A program made the position numbers and the translations under genes. This document shows, in pieces, positions 1 through 8,398 of a stretch of 64,000 nucleotides of DNA. The notes beneath the pieces were generated by a model, which saw only the letters and a program-made list of their open reading frames with translations, was not told the origin of the DNA and ran no database searches. The DNA is from Leptolyngbya sp. PCC 6406 (GTDB taxonomy: Bacteria; Cyanobacteriota; Cyanobacteriia; Phormidesmidales; Phormidesmidaceae): positions 213,089-277,088 of the forward strand of contig NZ_KI913949.1 in NCBI RefSeq assembly GCF_000332095.2. Reading direction: 5' to 3'. How positions within the stretch are numbered: position 1 is the stretch's first letter; each line of letters opens with the position of its first letter.

Positions 1-117
1 GTGATGGGGTGGGGGAGTGATGGGGTGATGGGGTGGGGGAGTGATGGGGTGGGGGAGAGGTGACAGAGAGTTTTGAGTTTTGAGTTTTGAATTGAATTTC
101 CCGTAGGGTGCATAGCG
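1..117. repeat. G-rich tandem repeat and TTTTGAG heptamer repeat
   Basis: The first 60 bases repeat the unit GTGATGGGGTGGGGGA in whole and partial copies, followed at about 70-93 by three TTTTGAG-like heptamers. No reading frame is credible here. The G runs could form quadruplex structures on the + strand. Similar C-rich tracts (the complement) occur before pflA and adhE. Confidence 0.8.
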
Positions 118-361
118 CTAAGGCGCGGCTTCGCCCACGCGAAGCAATGCACCGCAGAGATGCCGCGCCCAATTCAGGATGTCGCTGTAGGGGCGCGATT
201 TCCGCGCCCAATGCAGGATGTCGCCCATGGAATTTGTGTTCTGGTGCTCTGGCTCTGCCTGGGTAACTTTGTCGGAGGCTCTGCCTCTCCTGTGTTCCGT
301 AGGGGCAATCCCTTTGTGGCATGGAATTCCCTTTCTGCCTTCTGCCTTCTGCCTTTCGGGA
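106..361. other. Non-coding region with palindromic repeat
   Basis: Between the opening repeats and the end of the first gene I see no credible gene. It contains a short palindromic repeat (about 106-160; GTAGGGTGCAT, then CGCGGCTTCGCCCACGCG, then GCAATGCACC) that recurs inside repeat copies near 22.56 and 26.83 kb, and two copies of CAGGATGTCGC 35-40 bases apart. Confidence 0.5.
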
Positions 362-1129
362 CTAGGGCTGGAGGGGAACCAAGGTGGCCCGATCGCCCTC
401 AAAAACGAGGTCAAACCCAAGATTCCGAATGCGTTCCAACGCGACCGCCTGGGTTTCCTCATTGACCGCATTAGACCAGATCTGGAACCAGGAGTTGACC
501 TGGGCTTCGGTACTGTCCGGATCCTGCTTCAGAAACTCTGCCGTATTACGGGAAACATTGGCCGCATTGGCGGCTCCGGGGGCAGAGGATTGATCCGCCC
601 ACTGGGCAGCGGTGGTAAAGGACCGCTGAGCGGCCTGGGCATCCCCTAAAAACAACAGTTCATCAATAGCCTTGTATCGCCACAAAATGTAGGACTCCGG
701 GGGAAAGGTGGGGGAAAGGCTTTCGATCCCTTGCTCTAAAAGGCGCACCGTGGTTTCTGGCTGGGCGGCGTAGAAGGAAACCGTTCCCCATAGAAACAGG
801 TAAGCGCCCATAAAGTAGGGATCGCGATTGACGATCACCTCAAAGAACTGGGGCGTGACGCTATAATCCGTCGCTGCCCGTGCCTCGCTATTACCGAAAT
901 ACTGCAAAAAGCCCAAGAAGGTCCAGTCAGCCACCAGGTTATCAAAGCCCAGAGCAGGAGCTGATTTCCACAGTTCGAGCTGAGCCCCAGTTAATGCTTG
1001 GGCAGCAGCTTCTGCATCTACGTCGATGGTTTGTTGGCTGGTGCGAGCCTGGAGGCGAGGCATTTGCAGGACCGCCAGCCCTCCTCCGAACATCAGCACA
1101 CTAATCAGAGTTCCGACAATGCTGCGCAT
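362..1129 (-). CDS. Conserved hypothetical protein with N-terminal membrane anchor
   Basis: A 255-residue protein that I recognise only as a cyanobacterial hypothetical. Residues 1-22 are hydrophobic and follow an initial Met-Arg, as in a signal anchor. The rest is rich in alternating helical stretches with aromatic and alanine positions (for example YFGNSEARAATDYS, then RDPYFMGAYLFLWG) that resemble TPR-like helical repeats, so a periplasmic or thylakoid-lumen scaffold is possible, but this is inference. It is followed on the same strand by noncoding sequence and preceded 79 bases upstream by the DUF7219-type gene, which is also on the minus strand. Confidence 0.75.
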   Translation of the reverse strand: MRSIVGTLISVLMFGGGLAVLQMPRLQARTSQQTIDVDAEAAAQALTGAQLELWKSAPALGFDNLVADWTFLGFLQYFGNSEARAATDYSVTPQFFEVIVNRDPYFMGAYLFLWGTVSFYAAQPETTVRLLEQGIESLSPTFPPESYILWRYKAIDELLFLGDAQAAQRSFTTAAQWADQSSAPGAANAANVSRNTAEFLKQDPDSTEAQVNSWFQIWSNAVNEETQAVALERIRNLGFDLVFEGDRATLVPLQP

Positions 1130-1208
1130 AGCGTCGATTGTGTTGAGAGAAGCCAGTCTGTTGCGATCGGGGCAAGGGCGGAATCACCCAAATGCTATTG
1201 CCCAAGTT

Positions 1209-1481
1209 CTAATCTAATTCCTCGGGGGGCAACTCTGGCAGCGGAGTATCCAAAAGCGCTTTTTTAGATCGCTTCAGATCCTTCCAAAGTTTCTTGATCT
1301 GGTCGTAGGCTTCGCCAGGGGGGATTTTGCCTCCCGTCTCCAAGTTGCACAGGTAGGATACCTTACTGGCAAATTCTTGCAGATTGGAATTGAAGGTGAC
1401 ATTGGGCAGGCTAAACTCGCCCCAATAGCGACTGCGGGGGTTTAAAAAATCATCTCTGGAAGGAGGAGGGGAATCTGCCAT
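1209..1481 (-). CDS. DUF7219-type small protein
   Basis: A 90-residue soluble protein. I chose the ATG at 1481 because the conserved part (DDFLNPRSRYWGEF, then NLQEFASKVSYLCNLETGG and the lysine-rich KKLWKDLKRSKK) begins soon after it, while the 19 residues read upstream are hydrophobic and unlike the family. Small proteins of this pattern are common in cyanobacteria and are assigned to DUF7219; no function is established. The single cysteine in YLCNLETGG and the basic tail are the only notable residues. It may share a transcript with the following minus-strand gene at 362-1129. Confidence 0.75.
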   Translation of the reverse strand: MADSPPPSRDDFLNPRSRYWGEFSLPNVTFNSNLQEFASKVSYLCNLETGGKIPPGEAYDQIKKLWKDLKRSKKALLDTPLPELPPEELD

Positions 1482-1609
1482 AGGACAAGTTAGGTTAAGT
1501 TCAGTTGGGTCAATTAGGATCATTACTAGCATAAGCAATCTACCGCTACCGCCACCCTCCGGTGATCTAGTGGCCGAAAAAAACGCAGTAACCCTGGAGA
1601 TACTCTGGC

Positions 1610-1722
1610 GCTTCTTTATAGCGTAGGTTGAGGGACAAAACCCACGGAACCAGCAGGACTCCTAGAGCTTCTTCGTAGCGTGCGTTGAGGGACAAAATCC
1701 ACGGAACCAGAGGTTTTCCCCT
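1610..1722. repeat. 57-bp imperfect tandem duplication
   Basis: Two adjacent copies starting at 1610 and 1667 share GCTTCTT(T/C)(A/G)TAGCG and GAGGGACAAAA(C/T)CCACGGAACCAG. The unit lies in the intergenic space between the DUF7219-type gene and the LOG-like gene and has no reading frame. Confidence 0.7.
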
Positions 1723-1746
1723 AGGACTTTATTTTCTGCGAGTCCC

Positions 1747-2256
1747 TTAGTGGGACACAGATATCCCATGGAGGAGGTGCTGATGGATTTGGGTAATGGC
1801 TTGACTGACCTCTGCGGCCACCGTCACCGGGCTGGTGGCTAGCCCTCGGACCATAGGGGGCAGGGTGGGAGGCATTTCCATGAGCACTAGGGGGCGCTGG
1901 GCTTTTAGGGCCAACCCAATTTCCGCCAGGGTACCCGGTCCTAGGCCACAGGCGACCACCACCTGACAAGAGAGCACATTGATCGCATTGCGTCCCTGGC
2001 CCTGGTCCGTGAGGATGGGAATGTCTACGAATGGTGACATTCCCTGGGTGTTGGCTCCTGGCAAGATACCCACGACTAACCCCCCTGCGTTGTGAGCCCC
2101 TTCACTGGCGGCGGCCATGACGCCGACATTGCGGCCTCCCGTCAAGAGTACCCAGTCCTGCTGGGCAATGTGGGTGCCTAGGGCACGGGCGGTGACTTGT
2201 TGGGCTGTGGTGGCGGTTTCGCCCGGCCCCATGACCCCGATGAGGATGCTTGCCAT
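1747..2256 (-). CDS. TIGR00725/LOG-like nucleotide-binding Rossmann protein
   Basis: A 169-residue protein matching the SLOG superfamily branch known as TIGR00725 (often labelled molybdenum-cofactor carrier-like or LOG family). The start GVMGPGE near residue 7, the LLTGGRNVGVMAAASEGA block near 38-55 and the GLGPGTLAEIGLAL block near 104-117 are the expected Rossmann loops; the last resembles the PGGxGTxxE motif of LOG phosphoribohydrolases, with Glu retained. Members are about this length. Enzymatic activity on cytokinin-like nucleotides is not assured for this branch. A single-gene unit on the minus strand, with no obvious partner. Confidence 0.85.
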   Translation of the reverse strand: MASILIGVMGPGETATTAQQVTARALGTHIAQQDWVLLTGGRNVGVMAAASEGAHNAGGLVVGILPGANTQGMSPFVDIPILTDQGQGRNAINVLSCQVVVACGLGPGTLAEIGLALKAQRPLVLMEMPPTLPPMVRGLATSPVTVAAEVSQAITQIHQHLLHGISVSH

Positions 2257-2773
2257 GACTGTCCCTTGAGGTTCCTAGAGGAAAAGCAATTATGTCGGTC
2301 ATCTTAGAAGACTGGGGTAGGCTCTGGTACAGGGGCATTACACCTAGTGATGGGGATAGAATGAGACAAATCTTGACCTCTATGCCCCTGTCAACTGTTG
2401 ATCAGGTTGATTAGATTGTTCATTAAATTCATTAGATTAATATAAAGACCACTATCGAGAGCGGCCAACGACTCGTATCGACTGGCGAAAATAGCCTACT
2501 ACCGCAGGGCGTAAATCAGCCCACTATTGTCGCGTCAGCCCAACATGTTCTGGTCCCCTCTCCCTTTGGGAGAGGGCTAGGGTGAGGGGCCGAGGTGTAC
2601 CACGATAGAACGGTTAGGATATTGACGCCGCAGGGTACTACTCTGTTGACCCTCACTGTTCGGCTGAGCTAATGTCGAAGCCCTAAATTCCTCTTCCAGG
2701 GTGGGCTACTGCTTATACACATCTTGCCCGCAAGGGTGTTAGGACTTATGTATACACGGTAGCCCACCAGTTC
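2257..2773. other. Intergenic region with repeat copy and hairpin
   Basis: No gene seen. It holds repeat family A copy 1 (2497-2640) and, just before the hydrolase gene, a 10-base inverted repeat GGTGGGCTAC (2700-2709) / GTAGCCCACC (2759-2768) enclosing a second small hairpin (CTTGCCCGCAAG). This could be a 5-prime leader structure of the hydrolase gene. Confidence 0.5.
2497..2640. mobile_element. Family A MITE-like element, copy 1
   Basis: About 144 bp, no coding capacity. It begins TACTACCGCAGGGCGTAAAT and ends with the complementary terminus (GACGCCGCAGGGTACTA), with the central GAGAGGGCTAGGGTGAGGGG core shared by five other copies in the window. The termini are inverted repeats. Confidence 0.85.
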
Positions 2774-4663
2774 TTGCATTTTTTTGGTGCGATGCCGCGA
2801 CTCTGCTTCTCAGACCTGCGCCGAGGCATTCAACTCGGAATTCAATCCAAGATCCTTTACCTGGGGCAAACCTTGGGCCTGCTGTGGGGCAGTGCGCTCA
2901 TTCTGGGAGCTGGTGGTGCAGGGGCCGTGGATCAGGTACAGGTGGACTGGGGAGTACTGAAGACTACGGTGACGATCGCGGATCTGGAGGCCGTGGCGAC
3001 AACGGGCCAGGTGCCTCCTCATCTGCGGTTTTATCGTCCCCTGCTAACGGTGGCGGTGCAGCAAACCCTGACCAATCCCTTGAGCCTGGATCCGGCTATT
3101 AGCGATCGCTTCATCACTGAACTGCTGACCTCTAGCAACGGCCAACATCTATTGGAAAGGCTCTTGGCGGTGGTCCCTGGCGTTAATCCTGAGGTGTTGC
3201 AGGAGGCGATACAGACAGCGGCTGAAGATGAAAATGGGTTTAATATTTTGGCCATTCTTCGGGCGCTGCCAGGGGAAACCCTGACGCTTGAGGGCCGGAA
3301 GTTACTTTCTCTGCTGGTACAGTTGGGGCTGTCCCACCTAGAACAGGCGGCTCTGAGTGGGGTGCTCAATCGTGCCCTAGAGGCGACGCCGGTGGTAGAT
3401 ACGACCTTTGACCCGGCAACCCCAGGCCCTGTTGAATTTAAACTCTGGTCTTTAAAAGTACGGGACCGCGATCGCGATCGCAGCATTCCCATTGATGTTT
3501 ACTGGAGCCGTCATACCCGAGGCCCCCTGGTAATCCTGTCCCATGGCTTTGGGGCTGATCGCTATTTCCTGGCCTACCTGGCCGAGCATCTCGCCTCCTA
3601 CGGCCTCACGGTGGTGGCTATTGAGCATCCCGGTAGTAATGTCGCAGCCCTTTCCGAATCCACCGGGGCGATTTTGCCCGCCCAGGAATTTGTCGATCGG
3701 CCCTTGGACGTAACCCTGGTGCTAGATCGGCTGGCGGAAATCAATCAAACTACTTTTCCCCTGCGGGGGAGTTTCAACCTAGAGGAGGTGACCTTAGTGG
3801 GCCATTCTCTAGGGGGGTATACCGGGCTAGTCTTGGCGGGCGCAAGGCCAGACCAGCAGGCTCTGACCCATTTCTGTCAGGGCCTCCAAACTAACACCCT
3901 GACCCCCGCCGACTGGTTACAATGTGCCGCCACGGACCTAGTGCTGCCAGACCAGAGCCTCGCGGACGATCGCATCACCCAATTGGTGGTCATGAATCCC
4001 ATCATCGGCCAACTCTTTGGGCCAGAGGGGCTACGACAGATCACGGTGCCCACCCTGATGGTGACGGGAACCCAGGACAGTGTGACGCCCATTACCACCC
4101 AGCAGCTACGTCCCTTTGATCAACTCTCCGGCCCTCGGGCCTTGGTGGCAATCATCGGTGGTACCCACCTCAGTGTCGGCGACCCGAAGAATATCAACCC
4201 CGCCTTGACCCGAATTCCCTTTATGCCGGAGTTGCCCACGGAGGAAACAGCCCAGTTGCGCCAGTATCTCCAGGGCACGGTGTTGAGTTTTCTCATGCAG
4301 CAAACGCCAGCGGCCCATCGCTATCAGCCGTTTCTCTCTGCCACCTACGCCCAATCTTTTTCGACAGAGATACTGCCGCTGCGCTATAGCAATCACCTCC
4401 CAGAGCCCGTGAGCCGCTGGCTTTGGGCACAGGAAAACCTACATCGGTATCTCACCCCCACCTGGGAACGGGTAGCCTCCCTGGCCCACCTGGAACTGAT
4501 TGGGTTACAACAGCAGTTCGGTGCCTTGGGGCGACGGGCGATGGCCCGTTTTCCCTTAGCGACGACGATCCCAGTCCTGTTTGGCCCCCCCATCCCCGAG
4601 ACCCCCGAGCCTCAGACTGCCTACACCGCGATCTCTGAGGGGGCCTATCCTATTCGTGAGTAA
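2774..4663 (+). CDS. Alpha/beta hydrolase with N-terminal DUF1400 domain
   Basis: A 629-residue exported or membrane-anchored hydrolase. A hydrophobic stretch at about 32-52 (GLLWGSALILGAGGAGAV) looks like a signal sequence, followed by the DUF1400 region (about 55-190) found ahead of cyanobacterial esterase-like hydrolases. The catalytic domain has an oxyanion-loop HGFG near 257, the nucleophile elbow GHSLGG near 343, and a late ITVPTLMVTGTQD and GGTHLSVG providing the acid and His. It resembles the PAF-acetylhydrolase/dienelactone type; the substrate is unknown. The initial codon may be the TTG at 2774 or the ATG at 2792. Its 3-prime end overlaps the convergent pentapeptide gene by 14 bases. 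Confidence 0.85.
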   Translation: MHFFGAMPRLCFSDLRRGIQLGIQSKILYLGQTLGLLWGSALILGAGGAGAVDQVQVDWGVLKTTVTIADLEAVATTGQVPPHLRFYRPLLTVAVQQTLTNPLSLDPAISDRFITELLTSSNGQHLLERLLAVVPGVNPEVLQEAIQTAAEDENGFNILAILRALPGETLTLEGRKLLSLLVQLGLSHLEQAALSGVLNRALEATPVVDTTFDPATPGPVEFKLWSLKVRDRDRDRSIPIDVYWSRHTRGPLVILSHGFGADRYFLAYLAEHLASYGLTVVAIEHPGSNVAALSESTGAILPAQEFVDRPLDVTLVLDRLAEINQTTFPLRGSFNLEEVTLVGHSLGGYTGLVLAGARPDQQALTHFCQGLQTNTLTPADWLQCAATDLVLPDQSLADDRITQLVVMNPIIGQLFGPEGLRQITVPTLMVTGTQDSVTPITTQQLRPFDQLSGPRALVAIIGGTHLSVGDPKNINPALTRIPFMPELPTEETAQLRQYLQGTVLSFLMQQTPAAHRYQPFLSATYAQSFSTEILPLRYSNHLPEPVSRWLWAQENLHRYLTPTWERVASLAHLELIGLQQQFGALGRRAMARFPLATTIPVLFGPPIPETPEPQTAYTAISEGAYPIRE

Positions 4664-5489
4664 GCCCATCGGGCAAAATCGTACCCCGCAGGTCTGCGTT
4701 GCGTAGATTCGTGTAATCCATACTGGCGTTGATCATTACCGCCTCAGTGAGGATAGCCCCGCTGAGGTTTGACCAGCTCAGCTTGGCTCGGTAGAGCGTG
4801 GCCCCCCGTAGATCTGCCCCCCGCAGGGAACTCCAGCTCAGGTTGGCCCCCCGCAAATTGGCACGGGTCAAAATGGTGTTGACCATATTGCAGCCCTGGA
4901 GCTTGGCGCGGCTGAGATCCACTTGCCGAAGATCCGCCATGTCTAGCACGGCTCCGCTAAGCACTGCCCCCATCAGTTTGGCCTCGGCCAACTGGGTATA
5001 GGTGAGGGTGGCGCTGGCGAGGCTGGCCTCTTCTAGGTTGGCTCGGGTCAGATTAGCCTTGATCAGACGAGCCCGGTTGAGGCTAGCCCGCGCTAGGTGG
5101 GCCTCCTCACAAATGCTTTCATCCAGGTTGGCCTCGTTGAGGTTAGTGTCTTCCATGTGGGCGCGAGTCAGGTTGGCGCGTATCAGTAGGGCTCCCCGCA
5201 GTCCTGCCTCCGTTAGGTTGGTGTCGATGGCGATGGCGTCACTCAAGTTAGACCCAATCAGATTCCCTAGCACCATCTGGGCTCCGGTCAGGTCAGCCTT
5301 CATCAACTTGGCTTCTCGCAGATTAATGCCCCGGAGGATGGCCCCCCGCAAATCTGCACCCACCAAGTTAGCCTCCCGCAGGTTAATTTCGGATGGATTT
5401 TGGTTGCGGAGATCGGCTCCGGCTAGGTTGACCTCTCGAAAATCTCGCTCTCCCGCAGAATAGCGGGTCAGCAATTCAGTTACATCCAT
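4650..5489 (-). CDS. Pentapeptide-repeat protein
   Basis: A 279-residue protein made almost wholly of tandem A(D/N)Lxx pentapeptides (for example REANLVGADLRGAIL), which in known structures fold into a right-handed quadrilateral beta helix. I chose the ATG at 5489 (MDVTELL) because an AGGAG sits about 10 bases upstream, and the residues read before it do not fit the repeat. The N-terminal stretch ELLTRYSAGERDFREVNL is the cap commonly seen in cyanobacterial members. No catalytic domain. Function is not deducible; such proteins can be structural or mimic DNA. Its repetitive codons generate long antisense frames on the + strand that are not genes. Confidence 0.9.
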   Translation of the reverse strand: MDVTELLTRYSAGERDFREVNLAGADLRNQNPSEINLREANLVGADLRGAILRGINLREAKLMKADLTGAQMVLGNLIGSNLSDAIAIDTNLTEAGLRGALLIRANLTRAHMEDTNLNEANLDESICEEAHLARASLNRARLIKANLTRANLEEASLASATLTYTQLAEAKLMGAVLSGAVLDMADLRQVDLSRAKLQGCNMVNTILTRANLRGANLSWSSLRGADLRGATLYRAKLSWSNLSGAILTEAVMINASMDYTNLRNADLRGTILPDGLTHE

Positions 5490-5808
5490 GACTTCAGGAA
5501 CTCCTGTTGTTGGTTTACGCAAAGGGTCACCAACGGCAAACGCCATAACACCCGTTTCTTGCATTTTCTTGAGGGGAATCTGCGATGGCCAAAGGCCGGT
5601 CAAAGACCATGGCGGGTTTTCCATTTTCCAAGCAGAATCCAGAACAGCCCGGTCAAAATGGCGGAGGATGTTCCTTCCCAATTGCCTGATCGCTTAATTT
5701 TAGAGTGCCCAAGGGGTCTAATCTAGTGATCTATGGCGATTGCGAGAGCCAAAGCAGCTCTAGACAGAGTATTTCGGCTTCTAGGAGAGATCACTGTCAG
5801 ATCACTGT

Positions 5809-7572
5809 CTAGGAGGGATCGTTGCCTCCTACCCAGCCTTCTGTCTTGCCCATAATGTCTTTGACTAACCGCTCACTAAAACCCGCTACAAAGGAGATCG
5901 CGATAAAGAAGTAGATCTTCTGGGCGGCTTTGGGGGAGTCTGTCGTTAACAGACCTGACACCACGCCGGATTCTAGGGCCGCCATTAGGAAAACGGCGAA
6001 GGCCATACCTACCACGGGCCGAAAGAAGCCCACGAGGAACAAATCGAGATGGGTGTGCTGCTGGCGTTCGATGAAGTCGCTGGCGCGAACGATAACGCTG
6101 ACAAAACTCCCTAGGGCTCCAGCGGAAACGACGGCCAAAATCAGGGGAACATCGATGGTGTCGATGCCTCGGAGAATACCATCTAGGGCCAGAATCACCT
6201 GGCGTTGCAACATTTGTTCCCAGGTCTCGGCGGTGCCACTCCAGGGGTACGGGGCGGTATTGGAGGTGGAGGACACTGATCTGGAGATGGCGATTGTTGA
6301 GCTTGTCTTCCCCTGATTTGGGGTGGGTGCAGAGAAGGTTTGGGATGTCAGAGCGTTGTCCATGAGGGTGCGGGTGCGATGGAGGGTGGCGTTGTGCTCT
6401 TCCAAGGCTTGGATCAGGGTGGTCTTAAGGGTGGCAAGGTCTTGGCTAATTGCGATCGCGCGCTGCTGGTTTGTGGTCAACTCTGCCCAGGGGATGGCCT
6501 GATCTGTCGGGGTGGAGGGGATAGGGGTAGAGGGAGGGACAGAGGGAGGGACAGAGGGGGTAGACTCCGTCAGCCCTGGTGCTGGGTTGGCACTAGAGAC
6601 CTCCAGGGGTGGGGTCTTCTGCCCCTGGGCGGTCTGCCGAGACAGGTCCGCCAGCAGGTCTTTCTGGGTCTGGAGCCCGGTTTGCAGTTCCTCCAACAGG
6701 TTTTGCTGCTGCGCTAGGGACGCCTCTTCCTGCGCCATCAGAGGTTCTAGGGGGGTGAGCAATGCCTGGGCGCTGTTGATCTGGGTTTCTAGAAACCCAG
6801 ATCGGGCTTGGCTGGTGGCGAGTTCTCCTTCATAGGTCTTGAGGCTGTCGTACAGCTCATTAATTTCCAAGTACTGGTAGCGTACACCGCTGGTAAAAAA
6901 CAGGACCGATAGGGTGGCGGGTACGGCTGCAAAGAGCATCAAAAACCAGGTCAGACCTGATAACAATCGATGGTGGGGCGTCCCTGAGGTTCGTAACAGT
7001 AGACAGGCCAAGGGGTTGGGATGCTGGCCTAGCTTAATCGCCAGCTCTCGTCGCAAGCAGCGGACAAAGAGGAGATTCCGACGACCCGGTTTGGGATCAG
7101 GGGTTAGGAGGGCTGCGATCGCAAGTTCAAATTCCGGCAACACCTCCGGTCTCTGACGCACTGCCGGGAGCAGGGTAAACAGGCGGGATAACTCCACCTG
7201 TACCGCCTTACTGAGGGGGGCGGTGGCCATGGTTTGTCGCATTTGATCGATCAGTAACTGCAAGGCGGCTTCGGTGGTAGGGGTGTCCGGTGGCCCTTCT
7301 CGGTTCTGCCGTGCTTCTCCTTCCGGCGTCAGGGCCGCTTGCACCCAGGCCCACACCATATCTCGCTGATGCAGGCGATCCAGGTCTTTTAGTAAATGGC
7401 TGATCTCAGCCGCCACACTCGGTTCCAAAGCTTGCCGTTCTAGGGTGTCCCGCAACTGCACCACCAATGAGGAGGGTAGAGGGGGTGACTCCGTAGTCCA
7501 GGGCCGGGGAGGTACAAGGGACTGGGACGAACTGCCATTGGGTTGGGGAGAAGTGGCTTGGGGAGTAGTCAT
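5809..7572 (-). CDS. Large hypothetical membrane protein with coiled coil
   Basis: 587 residues, not recognised as a named family. Order: Ser/Pro/Thr-rich start (1-30); helical cytosolic part (about 30-195); transmembrane helix at about 205-227 (LTWFLMLFAAVPATLSVLFF); a long coiled coil (about 235-320) with many Gln and Glu; a Pro/Ser/Thr linker (about 320-360); another coiled segment; then three hydrophobic helices in the last 120 residues (VPLILAVVSAGALGSFVSVI, LVGFFRPVVGMAFAVFLMA, YFFIAISFVAGFSERL) ending in DIMGKTEGWVGG. AGGA lies 8 bases before the ATG. A role in the envelope or as a mechanosensor is possible but unproven. The linker DNA holds short GGGACAGAG repeats. Confidence 0.8.
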   Translation of the reverse strand: MTTPQATSPQPNGSSSQSLVPPRPWTTESPPLPSSLVVQLRDTLERQALEPSVAAEISHLLKDLDRLHQRDMVWAWVQAALTPEGEARQNREGPPDTPTTEAALQLLIDQMRQTMATAPLSKAVQVELSRLFTLLPAVRQRPEVLPEFELAIAALLTPDPKPGRRNLLFVRCLRRELAIKLGQHPNPLACLLLRTSGTPHHRLLSGLTWFLMLFAAVPATLSVLFFTSGVRYQYLEINELYDSLKTYEGELATSQARSGFLETQINSAQALLTPLEPLMAQEEASLAQQQNLLEELQTGLQTQKDLLADLSRQTAQGQKTPPLEVSSANPAPGLTESTPSVPPSVPPSTPIPSTPTDQAIPWAELTTNQQRAIAISQDLATLKTTLIQALEEHNATLHRTRTLMDNALTSQTFSAPTPNQGKTSSTIAISRSVSSTSNTAPYPWSGTAETWEQMLQRQVILALDGILRGIDTIDVPLILAVVSAGALGSFVSVIVRASDFIERQQHTHLDLFLVGFFRPVVGMAFAVFLMAALESGVVSGLLTTDSPKAAQKIYFFIAISFVAGFSERLVKDIMGKTEGWVGGNDPS

Positions 7573-8398
7573 AGATACATTCCTGAAGGATCAATGGTCC
7601 TAAGACCCCGTAGGATGTGTTGACGCCTCCTCCTAGATCCGCCGTTCCCTACCCTTACCCCTCAGCACCCTCACCCCTCACCCCTCACCCCTCACCCCTG
7701 GTAAACACCTCTATGCCCAAAGGGGGACTGTGTCTTTACGCTTGTGGAATGGGCCTCTGGCCTGCCCTGCCCTCAGAAAACCGTCATCTATTGATATTTG
7801 CCTATGGGCTAGAAAGGTTGGGGCAGACCATGAATCAAGTTGACGCCACGGGCTATTTTTTACTTTGAGAAACTAAGGGAAACAGGCGACAGAAATAAGG
7901 ATATATCGTAAATTTTTAGCGTTATTTGTTTAGGTGGAAAAGGCGAATATCTGGAGAAGCTAACACCTTACTTGAGGTGAAATTTGCAACATTCAGTTAA
8001 AATATCTAGTTAAGAATAACCTCAACTCTTGTTAAGTTTATCGGTAAGTTTATCGGGCTGCATGGGCAGAACCATAAGGCTTAAAGGCCCGTGAACCTGG
8101 GGATCGCACTAATACCACGGCCAAATCATGGTACAAAGACCACGAATGGGTGCCGAACCAGCCCTATTGGGAAAACCTGAGGTCAAGAGAAGTGACTGGT
8201 TTGCAACCTTTCGAGATATTCTGTTAGTTCTTCTCAGGAAGATGAAACGTCTGGTTAAGGGGTAGTCACCCTGGGCGAGAGGATAACTCTACACTGGAGA
8301 CAGATAAGTTTGGAGGGATAAAGAATTCGGTTTTCAGCCGCCATATAAATCTGTTCTTTATCTTTTGTCTTCACAGCAGCTCAACGGGAGATTTTCCC
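7573..8398. promoter_or_regulatory. Long leader region upstream of pflB
   Basis: An 826-base gap. Left part: five CACCCCT repeats (about 7671-7697). Right part (about 7920-8390) is AT-richer and shows a hairpin CACCTTACTTGAGGTG near 7965-7980, a 12-base tandem repeat TAAGTTTATCGG at 8033-8056, and distant complementary segments GAATATCT (7944-7951) and AGATATTC (8214-8221). GGGAG lies 9 bases before the pflB ATG. I could not match it to a known riboswitch or ncRNA. It is the likely place for control of pflB by oxygen or redox state, but no FNR-type palindrome is evident. Confidence 0.45.

Noticed and set aside
5002-5463. 153-codon + strand frame rich in Arg, Ala, Leu
   Set aside because: It is the antisense shadow of the pentapeptide repeats, whose regular codons avoid stops on the other strand.
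7617-7868. 83-codon + frame before pflB
   Set aside because: It begins in a CACCCCT repeat, has no ribosome site and no recognisable features.
8033-8221. Possible 6S RNA, tmRNA, RNase P RNA or known riboswitch in the pflB leader
   Set aside because: I looked for their conserved motifs and found none; only unexplained structure is claimed.
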